Shown here: positions 33,780 through 46,158 of the stretch, one piece after another | How the letters are laid out: every line of letters starts with the position of its first letter | Numbering within the stretch: the first letter of the stretch is position 1 | Assembly (NCBI RefSeq): GCF_022376445.1 | Contig: NW_025954980.1 | Location: forward strand, 248,001-312,000 | Length of the DNA stretch: 64,000 nt | Origin: Fomitopsis serialis | Taxonomy: Eukaryota > Basidiomycota > Agaricomycetes > Polyporales > Fomitopsidaceae | Reading direction: 5' to 3' | The notes under the pieces: generated by a model | What the model was told of the DNA's origin: nothing | Seen by the model: the letters and a program-made list of their open reading frames with translations, nothing else | The model's database searches: none | Program-made: the position numbers and the translations under genes

Positions 33780-33941
33780 GGGGAATAAGATTGGGGAGTT
33801 TGAATTGGCTCGCGTGGTGCATGTGACTTGTATCAACTAGTACTTTTTTGGATACAGGACTTAAGGATCGAGAAAGAGCATCGTATTGGCGTACTCAGAT
33901 TCATCCCCTCTACCCCCCGAAGGCGGATGGGGAGGAGCCTG
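33780..33941 (-). repeat. Module B, inverted right copy with right terminal repeat
   Basis: Reverse complement of 21201-21360 plus the final G. It ends GGAGGAGCCTG, the right terminus of the mobile unit. Confidence 0.75.
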
Positions 33942-33950
33942 GGTGACCGG
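33942..33950. repeat. Right target-site duplication (9 bp)
   Basis: GGTGACCGG, identical to 21028-21036. Confidence 0.8.
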
Positions 33951-36900
33951 ATGTCCTGCGTGTCGATATCGATGTCTATTGTACGCGCTCGGGGCCTCAT
34001 ACTTGGCATGACATCGACACGAATGACGGCGTACAACACTGGCGGTCGGGTTGTGTGGCCAGCGAGCATGGATGAAGCCATTCTCTGACACACCGTAGGA
34101 GGGAGTTTGGTTGGGAGTAAGTAAGGACATGGGAACTCCAGCGATCTCGCTTTTAGAACATCAGGTGCATAGCTCGCGGGGCCTTCTTCGAAGTGTTGCA
34201 AGAATAGTACGCGTCGTAACACAGCGGCCGAAATCGCTCCAGACTAAGTAGCAAAAGTATGTTATACGTTCGAATGGTGCTACAGACCCTGGTAACGTAT
34301 GATACGTATCTACTGAGTATCCACTAATTACTTACAGACAATCACCGACCCTCGGCCAACACCGGGTGCGATCTTGTACCGTGCACCGCCGGCCACATCT
34401 TGTCTCCCTCCTTCATGCCGTTTAGCCTTCCTTGTTTGTGCTTGGTACATTGGTTCCTCAAACAAATGCGTTCAGTGTTCCTGAACCGCGCGCACAATTC
34501 AGGCGAGAGCACTGCTCGCTCCCACTCAGTACCTGAATGGCGATGTCATACCTGGACGGGAGAGTAGCTGCGGCCGCAAATGTGACAACTTTCTTTTCAT
34601 CGCTTCGTGTACGATCATAGTGGCGTAGATAAAGCCGCAAAACCTGAAGGTAAGTATCGCAGAAGACAACACACGACGCGACGCGAGCCGGGGCTCCAGG
34701 CGTCGCGCTGGCTATATGCGGTCACCTGACCGCGTATCGCCGACTACCAACCGACCACCACCTCTATCCCAATTGAACCCATCAACCGTGCACGAGGAAT
34801 GCCGTATCGGACACCCGCTAAGGATGATGACTCAGTCACCCTACGCGCACGAATTCCCTGGTTCAGTATACACTCACCCTTTCTAGGCATGGACCGTGCA
34901 ATCCGCGACGACTTCGGCCCGGACTGGCTCCCGACTCATCCGTCGAGCGGCCATATCGAGAGCGGGAAGTAACCCTCTCCTCCCAGGTTCATCAATGGCT
35001 GCGGCTTGTTACGACGCTGTGGTCGGGGCCCGTAGTCCAGAGCGAGGATCTCCCGCCTTCGAGATATCGTTTCATGACGGACGTGTCTCGCGACGCTTTC
35101 TGCGCGTAGCCGCCCATCTCGCTCGTTGTTGACAGTGTTCTGCGTCATGCTACTGGTTATCGTGCCCAGCTGGTGAGTACTGCAATCTTTCATTTCGCGC
35201 TTTGTGCGCGCGGCAAGTGCTTCCTGCCGCTCGTGCGTTCCCGTGACGTTCTGCTCCCGTGCATCCCTAGGCCGGTTCTCCCGCTCGACCTTCCCTAGAG
35301 CGGATAGTCCTCCTCGGCGCGACGAACTCTGCAGCCGTGGGTACAGCGCCAGGCCCCCTCCGATTGCGGGTTGACTAAGACGCTGTCCTTGCCTTCTGCG
35401 GTAAGCAATCCTGCTCAAACCCCCATGCACTCGAGTGGCGCTGGATCTGCCATTCATTCGAATGGCCCGATACCCGATTTGCTACGGGTGCGATCGCCTG
35501 CACTCGTGATCGACTGCCTGGCTTCTGGCAGCGCTCTGAACTGAGAACCCCCTCCCATGCTTCAGGTTCAGCGCACGGTGTGGAGCCTGAGTGCACCTCC
35601 CACTCACCATGCGAATCCGCGCTGAAGGCGTACGAAGGCGCCCCCGATTAATGTGGCGCGAGCTTGCCGTCATGCCTGAGGAACCTGTGAGGAACAGCGT
35701 CGTCAGTGTGCGCGTTCTCGGGAGTGGCGTGGCAGCGCGGAACCGTGGCCTCGACGTCGCGTGCGAAGCCACCCTACATTTATCTCAATTGAAGTACTGC
35801 CCCCCACTCAATCTCGCTGAAGCGTCTACTACGCCCAGGCTACAGGCTCCCCCCTGCGCCTGAGTTACGTTAGCGACGGATCTAAGCAGCCGTTTTGACC
35901 TGGCAACAGCTTCTTGCTCGCCGTCCAATTTGTCTGTGTCAAATGTCAGAACCTATCGTCGCCCGTGCACATCTGCAAAGCCATGTAATTGCAAATACAA
36001 AAGCACGTCTCGACGCGCGCCTGAACCAAAACGGACAGGAATCCGTGCCTCTCATTGGCTGAGGAGTGGATAAGCGGGCATTTTTGATTTCGCGTAGAGG
36101 CCCGTAAGCGAGCCTCCAGAAAGCTGCTCAGAGGCTCCTGTGGCAGCCATTGGGCGCTTCGAATTCGCCGATGCATTCCCCCCTCCTGTCACGAGTGCCG
36201 CCGGCCCTGAGGATGCAACCAGATCGCTCGTCAGCGAAGAAGCGCGCGACGTCCTGGGAAGGGGGGCTGCACTGACCTTTGGGGATGCGCGGCTGCCGCT
36301 GGACTTCTCAGAAGGCGATCCCGTGCGCACGGCGTCGTCGCGGAATAAACTCGATTCAGGTGGCGAAGCTAGCGTCCTGGTTACAACCCTCGAGCTTGTA
36401 GCGTGCTGGCAAGCATCCAGCGAGATAGGCGCAGGGCCATTCATCGGGTCTTGCGATGACAGCCCGCTTCTCGGGCGAGGAGGAACGAGGATCACTAACC
36501 GCAGGACGCCACAGGGCGGAATCATCGTGGCTCTCGACAGCAATAAGCTACGCACTGATACGCATGTTGCGGCGAGCATACGGCAGCGTCGAAAAGCGCG
36601 TTTCGAGCGGGACGTCCGGTAGGTGCGCTCTGGTACGAGGTCCGGACAGACCTACTTGGTGCTAGCCCTGCCGGAACACGTTGACACGCCTCGTTCCTGG
36701 CATCTCATTTCTCTCCCCGCATCCTGTCTTCTGTGGGCGGGTTCGTGATATCAGCCCCCGACCGCCGGTACCCATTGTGCGGCGGGAGGCGCCGCACGTG
36801 ATGGTACCGGCGCGCACAAGTTCGGCGCTGGGACACTCGGGATCGATTATGCGCCTTGCTTATCGGATCTTGGTACTCGTCATGCACGCTGCCAGTGCTC

Positions 36901-38711
36901 GCGGAGTCGGACGCAGGGGGAGGGGGATGGTGAGCTCCTGCAAGCCTGCTATCATCTCAGCTATCGCTATCGGGTCCGCCGCCTTGCGGTGGGAGAGGAA
37001 ATGGTCCGAAGACTGCGCTATGCCTCTCGCCGGCGGTGGTGCCTGCTTCTGCCACCTTCTCTGTTCTGATCAGGGCGGTGAGTTCGCCATGTTGTTCTGT
37101 GGAAGTCGCATCAGCTGCTCTGTCCCGCGAAGGTAAGAAGACAGGGATGCAGCGCACCTGGGTAGGGATGCAGGTCATATTTCTATTGCGGTTCCCCCGC
37201 CTGTGGCGTCCGTGGCCAGACGGAACCTCTAGATTCTGGCCACGGTGGAGCCAATTCACACTGGAGAAGACTGGGGCGTCAATCCGTCCGGTCGAACAAG
37301 GACAGTGATTACTCTGTTTGTGCGCTGCACTTGCCTCTGGAGTCTCGCTTGGCACCTGTGCAACCTTCCTGCAGTTCGGCCCCGTCTGCGGCGTGCTCTC
37401 GCCGAGGCCTGCGGGGGCAGACGTGCCGAACGCACTGTACCTGCAGCATGCTGCCATGGGCAGAGGGTACTGGTGTTCAGAATCTCCGGATGTGGTAGGT
37501 CGTGATGGCGCAATCCGCCTCGAGGCTCTCCTTCCGCCAGTTTGTGTACCCCGCTGCGTCCCGTGATCGGCGCTCCGTCGCTCGGTCAGCGCGACTGTCT
37601 CCCGCTCCCTCCTCGCAGAGCGCGAATATCGGCACGACGGTGGGCACTAGCGCGGGCCTGCTGACAGGGAGCGCCTTGTAGGTAAAGGGGATCATCGTTG
37701 ACGCCCTCTAAACGTACGCGGGGGCTTCATCAATCAGCAGCGTCTTCTTGTCTCGTAGGAATTCCGCGCCCGGGTTGGCATTCGGAATTGCCGGTAGGTG
37801 GTGGAGAGGCGCATTGTGCTCGGTCCACGAGTATATCATCCTTCGTGGCTTCGGCTAGCTGTTGTGCTGGTCCAGCAGCAACCAAGATTATTGGGCTGGT
37901 AAGTTGAGCGGCGCAGGAACGCTACTGCCACGCATTATGGTTCCGTCACATCTGCTGTGGAGCCCGTATGAGCATCGTGTTGACTATAGGACTCTTGGCG
38001 ACCCTATGCAGCCACTACCCAGCCCGGAGTTATGTGAGTGAGATCGCTAGGCTCGTGGCAAGTGCGTAGCGCAGTCTTCTCGGACGCTACCCCCGTCAGT
38101 GCCGTCATTCGGCGGTGAGCATGTTGCGCGAATGCTGGGGCGTGCATGTTACCGAGCGAGACCAGCCACCCTGTGTAGGGCCTCCTCCCATGGGTTCCGA
38201 CTCGGACACCGGAGCGACGTCGGTGGAACGGTGCCTTGGGCGACGAATATAGCCGCGATGGGGATGGGGCCGACCGCATGCAACATTCAGCCCAAGGCGA
38301 CACGTGTGGATGCCGGAGGAGTGGGGCACAAGGACGAACCGAGCTGTGCGGACGGTCTTGGGACGGACCGCGGCGGGTACGGTGTTCTCGGGACGGACCT
38401 CACGTACCATACAAGGGATGGTAAGAGCGGATAAGAAACGCGTTTGTATGTTGCATTCTGTTTGTATGAGTGGCAATTCAAAGACGCTTGTAACGCCATT
38501 AGAAGACCTTTAAATGAACGCCGCGGAGTTCGAACCCGGGAAACGTGCCTCAGTAGATTTACAGGGAACTGCACGAAAAGTGGACAAAAATGGGAAGAAA
38601 ACTCCGCCAAATCACACCGCCGCTTAGGCGAGCGCCTTCTCTTATTTTCCCTTTAACTCTCCGTCTCCCGCCTCGCTCGTTGATCCCCCCTGCACCCCTC
38701 AGGTCCAGTCA
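33951..38711. other. 4.8 kb without a recognised gene
   Basis: Many short frames on both strands. The longest overlapping pair is 36140-36622 (+) and 36052-36579 (-), neither with a known domain. A perfect 11-bp inverted repeat lies at 37210-37245. Composition is GC-rich from about 35.2 to 38.4 kb. It may hold long 5' leader or noncoding RNA of the GATA gene, or decayed genes. I cannot support a gene model. Confidence 0.4.
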
Positions 38712-41558
38712 ATGCCCAACATTCTCAATCTCAAGTTCAAAGTCGGTTTCCCGAGTCCTAGGACACCAGGGGACGCGTACTCACATCCTTTTTCGTTAAA
38801 ATCCGACAGGGCAACAAGTCCTTCGTACCCTTCAGCAACCTCAACGATGGCGACTCGCTGACTTTGACCTGGAAGGTCCTCCCCGTTTCCCCCGGTTCGA
38901 TGTAGCGTTGTAACTGAGCGAGCCTTTGCAGGTCTGCACCAAGGTGGCAAGCGTCTTGGAGCAGGGACAACGCCTCGAGAACTTGAGCTGGAGATTGTGG
39001 CACCTTCAGAACATCATGGTCGACTCGGATAACGCCAAGTCCAAGCGCGACTTCAAGAAGCTATCGAAATGCATGAGCGATAAGCTAGACAAGGAGAAAG
39101 GACGGTGAGTCGCCCTCGTCGTTGTCTGGCTTGCAAAAGCTCATTCGAGCTCAGGAGTATCGAAGAGCTCCAGGCGCCGGGCTTCAGGCGCAACCACTCG
39201 ACCGAGCTCTTGCAGCAGCGTGCCGCTGAGAGGGAGCGCGAGCGCGAGGCGAATCAAAACGGCAGGCCCGGGACGATTCACCGTATGCAGTTCACGTTCA
39301 GCGTTGACCAGCCCTCGCCGCCGACCGCGTCGACTATCGACGTCAAGAAGCCCGACCTCAAGCCCTCCGCCGAATTCAAGGACAATGCCCTCAAGCGAGG
39401 CCGTCCCGCAACCCGCTCGACCACCACCCACGAAGATACTTCCATGGACACTGCTGACAGGGATCAACCTCTGACGCAGCGCGGCCGAAAGCCCGTCCCG
39501 TCGAGCACGGACTCTCGCAACTCTGCTCTCGACAGCATGTATTCTGCTGCCGCTCTTCGGTTCCCCTCCCTGTTTTCAAACGACTTCGGCCCCACCGCGC
39601 TGCTCTACCCCACGCCCACTACCACCAACCCCATGACATACGGCGAGGGCGTCGGGTCTGGTGCCAGTGCCAACGACTTCAGCATCATGCGCCCTACCAT
39701 CGAACTCCCTCTTGACGAACTCTTGAACGCCGATAGCCCGAGTGGGTGGCCCCACTTGGTCTCCATGCACGAAGACATCGAAATGAAGCCCACGCAACGC
39801 GACTCATCATACCCCTCCTCCGGCAGTTCTGGCCGCGACGCCAGCACTGACGACGACGAAGCTCTTCTCAGGTCCACTACCGCTCTGCGGAACGTACCTC
39901 CTCTGTCCACGCCCATCGAGGACCTGGTGCCTCGCACCATCACTCCGACACGCCTCGGCGGTAACGGTCTTGTCGCCTCGCAGATTAACAGCAACGGGAA
40001 GCGTCCGTCCCTGAGTTTGCGCACGCAGTCGTCTGCGCGCTCGTCGGGTCCTAGTGCCACTCCGGTTAACAACGGAGGGCCGGGGACTCAGAGCTCCAAC
40101 ACGGCGCCCGGCGGTGTCAAGGCTGAATGCTCGAACTGTGGCGCAACTCACACACCGCTCTGGCGCCGAGGCCTGAATGACGAGTTGAACTGCAACGCCT
40201 GTGGTCTGTATTGCAAGCTGGTACGTCAACGTTGTTAGGGTTCCCTGTACGTCTCGCTTAAGACGCATCATTACAGCACAAACGTCCTCGCCCGAAGAGC
40301 ATGCGGAACAACCATGGCGAGGGTCGCACGCAGAGCGCCCCCCGAAGCGACACTCAGGAGATAGTGGGTAAGTATTTACGTACTCGCCTATGTCGGCTTT
40401 CTGTCTATGACGGATGCATAACCGCCAACGCCACAGCCCAATGTCACAACTGCCACACGACTGCGACGCCACTCTGGCGCAAGGACGACGAAGGCAAGAC
40501 GGTGTGTAATGCGTGAGTAAAGTTGTCATCTCGGGGGTAAGCTCGCTGCTAACGGGCGTCCCTTCTTCCATCAGCTGCGGCCTATAGTGAGCTTCCTTGG
40601 CTGCCGCCGGATCGTCTACATAACTGACTGTTCCTAACACAGTTACAAGCTGCATGGCTCGTCGCGTCCCATCAGTATGAAGTCGGACGTTATTCGCAAG
40701 CGTGCGCGTCACGACGCACGACGTGTTGGAAATGGTCCCTCGGAGACGCCCTCTGCGAGCCCAGGCGCCAGTCGCCGCGCGTCGCCCACCACGGACACAC
40801 CGACGCTCGCGCCGGACTCGTCCACGACGACGTCGTCGATGTACAACGGCGAGCAGATGGACTACCGCCCGTCCATGCAGTCGGAGCTCATGGGCGCGCT
40901 TGGCGACACGCACAGTTCGTTCGGCGGCGGAAACAGCTACTTCTCCTACTCCGGCTTCCCGGGCCCGTACAACCCGGACTACCTCGCACAGACGCATAAT
41001 ATTCCCGCTGACGCACTTCCCTTCGCATCCGGAGACTTGTCGGACGTGGACAATTCTGGCCTCGAGTCTCGCACCAACAAGCGGCGACGCATGAGCAACG
41101 ACTCGGCGTCGGAGCCTCCGTCGTCGGCAGTGTCGTTGAGCTCGTACGCGGACTCGTTCACGTCGGCGTCATCGTCGGCTTCGCACTCGCAGCGTTCGTC
41201 GGTGGACTGGCCGTACGATCCATATGGCGGGTATGGGTTCAACAACCGAAACAACAACAGCAACAACAACATGTGGCACCCGCCGATGCTCCCGCCGAAC
41301 AGCGACTCGCCGCAATTCATCCACCCGCCGATGCTCCCCCCAGACAGCTCGCCGAACATCTTCCTCCACACGCAGGGCTTGCAGCATGACGACGACTCCC
41401 TCTTCGCTACGTACCTCCACCCGCCGATGCTGCCGCCCGACGGCGACTCTCCGGCCATGGGCGGCCTGCAGCTGCACCCGCCGATGGTTCCGAACGACTG
41501 GGGGAAGTCTGCGGGGCACGCGGATTCGTTCTACGACACACCAATGGTCACGTTCTGA
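38712..41558 (+). CDS. GATA transcription factor with two zinc fingers
   Basis: Nuclear DNA-binding regulator. Exons 38712-38741, 38810-38875, 38932-39104, 39155-40220, 40277-40367, 40437-40512, 40575-40586 and 40643-41558 join in phase to 809 aa. The N-terminus (FSNLNDGDSLTLTWKV, ENLSWRLWHLQN) matches the conserved start of AreA-like GATA proteins. Finger 1 starts at about residue 414 (CSNCGATHTPLWRR ... CNACGLYCKL, then HKRPRPKSM). Finger 2 starts at about 478 (CHNCHTTATPLWRK ... CNACGLYYKLHG, then a basic tail RKRARHD). A 12-nt microexon lies inside finger 2. The C-terminal third is Ser/Asn-rich and carries four HPPM(L/V)P motifs between about 716 and 795. Two-finger GATA proteins in fungi include iron regulators, but I do not see their Cys-rich spacer, so I leave the pathway open. 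Confidence 0.92.
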
Positions 41559-44098
41559 TGAACTTCACGCCTTTGTCTCCCCGGGCTCCATCTCGCTCAC
41601 GGACGCTGTAGCAAGGTGATCTTAGCTTACTTGACTCTGCCTGCGCGTGCGCGGGTACGACTGTTCGGACGCTGGCGTGTGTGCGTGTGAGCTTGGTACC
41701 TTTCTCCATTTCATTATGGTCTCTGCAAGCTATCATTCTCGAGAATCCTTTGTGTAGATGTCTCATCACTGCTCCTGTCGCATACCGGTCCGAGCATCGT
41801 CCCGTCATCGCATTGCTGTCGATTTCCCATATTCCCATCCTCGCTCGATCGTCATCAGCCCGGTCCCGTTCCCTCCCACTCAATGCTCGCGCCCCTGCTA
41901 TAGCCATAATTTCTCCTCTCTCGATCTCCCTCTTCGTGTGGTCATACCTCCCTTGGCTTCTGTGTCATACTCATCTCCTCTTCCCGCTCCCCTTGCCATC
42001 TCCCTCGATCTATCTATTCGAGAATAGGTTGTACGAGGTTGTCGTAGTTTGCCGCGAAGGGTCTCGCGTATTAGACCCCTGAATAGATATTTAATCCCCT
42101 CTTTCCGTAGTCGCTATACCCCCGATGTATGCACATTATGTCTACGTAGGTTATGAATAAATTCCATGCCCCGGCCCTTCCCTGAAGCGATCTGCGTGAA
42201 TATGAAGCGACCCTGCGACTGAGGAATCGCTAGGCCTAGTGCATCCGTGGACAAGGGCGGCGGAGAACCGGGATTTGACTGCCAGAAGTCGGCCCCCTTG
42301 AACGCGCGAATGTTCCAGTGGGCTACGAAGTGTCGACGGAAGCCCCCCAGACGACACGGCCACGCCGACGGTCCACCAGGAAAAGGTACCATGTGGTAAA
42401 TTTCATTTCGGTAGTTTGTGCAACGACACACGTTGGTAGAAGCCATACATGACGACTAAAGACGGCTCGCCTGACTGGCGTTATCTCCAATGCGGACGTT
42501 CAGTGGAGGAGCGGGAACATTCGCCTGCAATACAAACACGCCAATCAGCTCGGAGGAAGGACGACATACGTTGCACGACGTCTTCGTACGACGCGTGTCG
42601 GGGGAGCGAATGGAAACGCATGTGTTTCCTTCGGACATCTTGTGTCCGAGCGTAGGTTTGCGTCATGACAGATCGCGTAGGCCGGGGGCAGTCTCATCGG
42701 GAACAGTTGAGATCCTGCACGCGTTCCGATGCGCGATCCCGGTAGGATCACGGAATGCGGGGGAAGACATTGACTGGCTGCGTCGAGCGCGATTGAGATG
42801 ATCCGCGCGGCGATGAAAGGGGATATGGCGTACCTGGCGGACGGGTCCGGCTTTGATACCTCGCAGATTATACTCGTTCAGCAGGATCTCGGTGGCACAC
42901 ATCGCGTCAGAGAGCATAGAGACCGTCATGAAATGTGAATACTTACATTGGCGGTGAGACACCATTCGGTGTCTACCAATGAGTAGGTCGACGTTGGGCG
43001 GTACGAACTCACAATAGCAGGAGTACCGTGCTTGCCATCGCAGTGCGCTCACGTCTGCTGCCAACGTACCGATCGTTTGGTAGATCAGAGTTGAGCGAGG
43101 CAATGCAATCTGGGATCCTCCCATCTGACGTTACTCGCCCAGGACTCCCAAGAGGGACAAGGCGATCGATTTGTCCAAGACATCGGGCTGAATCGTGGAT
43201 CGGCGCTGTCAAGCACAGAAGGACATGCAGACGCAATGAGGCCTCCAGGACCCGCGAGCCTGCCCGTTGGCCCGGATCTCTGAGCCGTCGATGAACACGG
43301 CCGATCTGCAAACGCTCGTGAGTGGACTCGAGGCTGCCGCGAGGGTGGACGTAGGACGCACGATCAGACGTTGCTAAACGTGCATCACCAACCTGCCAGG
43401 GGAAAAGGCATGGTAAAGGAGCGACCGCCGTTCTGGTCGGAGTGATGCTACTAGCTTGACAAGCTAGGGCCGTTGTGACGGGTCGGTGCGACTTGAACCA
43501 AAGACACGCTGCACGGCGCATGACATATCGGCGTCGTCGACTGCCAGGTGTCCGGATTCAATCCAGGTTCGCAAGATCCTCGTAGCAAGCCATGCAATGC
43601 TGCGTCGTACTTGACCGTGACATTGCTGAGCCCCGAAAGTTTAGCGTCATGGTTTGAGCACGCATCTTGTAACACATGTATATGGATGAAGCAATCATAC
43701 TCCAGCCTCAGTGGGCGTATTGTAGAGCGATGCAAGTAAAGAGCAGCATTCAAAACGTGAATTTGAAGAAGGATGGAGGATTTTGATTTTGAGGCAGCTC
43801 GTGCCGTGACCGTGAGAGTTCGCCGTCCCTTCCCGCGGCGCGTGGCGGTCGGCCCACCGCCGCGCAGCCTTTACCTCGGACGGCCAGCATCTCGGCGACA
43901 TCTGGGTTTACTGTGGTTCTCTTCTCTTCGTATAAGTTTCGCGATTGAGACGGTACGGTAAACACTGATTTTGGCTCGAAGAAGACTCACACGACGAGGT
44001 CAGAGGAGCCAGTTCGACTAAGTGCATTCGAGGTGGCGGGGCATTCATTGACAAGGACGCTCATCCGTGTCAGCTACTTTGCTGTGTAATGATCGTAT
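41559..44098. other. No confident gene; possible decayed minus-strand gene
   Basis: 41559-42100 is a pyrimidine-rich 3' region of the GATA gene. From 42114 to 43124 the minus strand has coding-like pieces with plausible splice sites (EFVPPNVDLLIGRHRMVSHR, AMCATEILLNEYNLRGIKAG, GADFWQSNPGSPPPL) but they do not join into a family I can name. Other frames at 43009-43965 are similarly anonymous. Confidence 0.3.
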
Positions 44099-46158
44099 TG
44101 ACCTTGAAGTCCTTCTTGGAAACGGGTGTTCTGTTCACTTCAAGGTATGGATGCCTGAAAACCGTTCGCTTGTAGCCAAACCTCATCCCAAATTCCCAGA
44201 TTATGTCTCTTCCTAGCATGTCGCAAATACCTGCTGCGTCATTTGTATCATGACCTTCAGGATCTATCCGCCCAACGAACGACTGATCCTGGAACGCCGC
44301 CAGTAGCAGAAGCAGACAACATCGAATTGGAGACTCTGCCTGAACCGTCGACTGCCACAGTCAAGCGAGCGTCATCTCTCGTCGGACAGCGGCCGTTCCA
44401 TTCCGTCCTTGCTAGGAGCTTGTTTGCTCTGTGCTTCTCGGAGAGTTGTACTCTGTTCTTGTTGCTCATGTGTCAGGCTTTCGACGTATTGGACCCTCGG
44501 TAGGTGCATGGTAGTTCTCCATAGCTCGTCGGATGTTTATATCTCCCTGTATACTAGAGCCCGTCTACTCAACTGGAATATCTCATTATCACTTCTACTC
44601 GCGGCAATTCTTGTCCTCATCCCGCTCTCTTATAGCCTCGTCGTGAGCGACTCAGTCACGGGTGCAGGTAAGTGGTCGTGTTCTCTCTCACTGTAATGGC
44701 CGAGCGGTCTCACGTCACTGCAGGGCTCCGTTCGAGACAGCGGCCGTCTGTGTTCCGAATCCTACTGAATTTCATACCCGTCGGCCTGTTCCTGTTCCTG
44801 TTGGCTATGATCCCGCTACCCTCCGCATTGCCCACGTCTGGTATCATCGTCACGACTCTGTCCCAGTTGACCGTGTTGGGCACCATCATTCTTGGATTGC
44901 TCTCTGGGTTTGGTGCGATCAACACGGCATGGATCTATTTCCCTCGGATTTACGGCAAACAGAGGTAGCTACAAGTCGCGTTGAGGGCATCACGTTGCTC
45001 ATGCGCTTGTAACACAGCTCTCATCCGTCTGACGAGGATATTCGCATGGCAGAGCAAGGTCTGCAGCGAGTACAGAGCGATCTCGCCCTGCGCCGACAGG
45101 ATGTGCAGAAGCTGCAGGCAGCGCAGGTATGCGAGATCTGCTGGGTATGCGACATGTCGTCTCACTAGTGATCTTCAAGCAGCAGGCAAGCCCCGACACG
45201 GGCTGGTTCTCCCGTATGGCCACGAATTTCCGGGGCGATAGTCGTGCGTTACTTTACCTGTATGCCATTTTCTGTGCTGACACCGCGTGATGCAGAGCTT
45301 TCATCTACGTTACAAGAGTTGAGCGGACTGGAATCACTCGAGTACGAGATGTCGCGGAATTTGGAGACACTCAAGGAGAGGCAGGCCGACGCCAAGTTCT
45401 CGCGTACCATCGGCGGAATGATATTCAACTGGGGTGGTAGGCTCTTCGCCGTCTATTGTATCTTCCGGATACTCAACGTGCGTGGACCCGGGCTTAGCGG
45501 GCAGCTCACTTTGTGCTTATCTACCTCTCCACGCAGTCGCTGGTGAACCTAGTTATCCCCGCACCCCAAGCAACGAGTCCCGCGCAGTCTTCGCGGAGTG
45601 TGGACATGCTCAGTATTGGGCTTGCGAAGTTGCTTTCCTTGTTGCCTTCGGTGCATATTGAGGAAGATGGGGTGGCCGACATCTCACGGCAGATCAGCCT
45701 CGGGCTAGTTGGAGTAATCATTCTCAGTAGCATCCGGCTGGTACTCAGGGGTGTCGCAAGAGTACGCTTTCGCCTACCTGATACATGCATGCGCTGATCG
45801 TCCACCTCAGGCACTTCGCGTCACGAGTCGGAACCTGGGTGCATCCCTCATGCTGCTCATCCTGGCACAACTCATGGTAGGGGCTACGTTTCCTCCTCCA
45901 TCACATCCTCGTCTTACACCTAGCGTATCAAAGGGTATCTACCTCCTCTCGACCCTGGTGCAATTGCGTACTTCCTTCCCTCCCCCTCCATTGCGGCCGG
46001 ACGTCACTCCCGACGTCGGGCTCGTCAACCTCTTCTCGACACTCCCTGAGTACCAGCTCTTTGGGTCTCTCTTCGATGGATCGTTTCTGGTTGCTGCTGC
46101 GGGAGGCGCGGTGGTACGGTGGTTCGGCGACAGAATTCGTAATGCGGATATGGACTAG
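44099..46158 (+). CDS. Golgi pH regulator / GPR89-like membrane protein
   Basis: Multi-span protein of the GPHR/ABA-GPCR family, an anion channel that helps acidify the Golgi in animals. Recognisable exons give CRKYLLRHLYHDLQDLS (the family N-terminal motif), SLLLAAILVLIPLSYSLV, LRSRQRPSVFRILLNFIP, LGTIILGLLSGFGAINT, then the coiled segment MAEQGLQRVQSDLALRRQD and ELSGLESLEYEMSRNLE, GGRLFAVYCIFRILN, and QISLGLVGVIILSSIRLVL. The end is LPEYQLFGSLFDGSFLVAAA and IRNADMD at 46158. The first exon is uncertain: an ATG at 44099 opens a hydrophobic segment (IVLTLKSFLETGVLF), but its splice into the CRKYLLR exon at about 44219 is one base out of phase. Either the true start is elsewhere or an indel is present. 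Confidence 0.85.

Larger units (their letters stand above)
21037..33941. mobile_element. 12.9-kb composite palindromic DNA transposon
   Basis: The unit starts CAGGCTCCTCC and ends GGAGGAGCCTG. These terminal inverted repeats extend about 40 bp with one homopolymer difference and one C/T difference. A 9-bp direct repeat flanks it on both sides. Inside, reading left to right, are a 164-bp module A, then an arm (module B plus a gene pair) at 21201-27488, a 155-bp asymmetric spacer 27489-27643, and the inverted arm 27644-33940. Each arm encodes a RecQ-like helicase and a DUF6589 protein that converge tail to tail. Matching positions in the arms sum to 55132-55141, so they differ by only nine single bases in length. 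The bounded ends show that the whole unit, not a single arm, is what sits in the target. I do not recognise a named superfamily. Confidence 0.85.

Noticed and set aside
21028..33950. The palindrome as an assembly or library foldback artefact
   Set aside because: The two flanks differ, the core is asymmetric, the arms carry real substitutions and a 9-bp duplication brackets the unit. A foldback read would mirror the flanks too.
35982..36622. Opposed 160- and 175-codon frames as real genes
   Set aside because: Neither has a recognisable domain, a joined exon structure or a clear start context.
38515..38560. Minus-strand B-box-like GGTTCGAACTCC
   Set aside because: The T stem has mismatches and no matching acceptor strand exists upstream.
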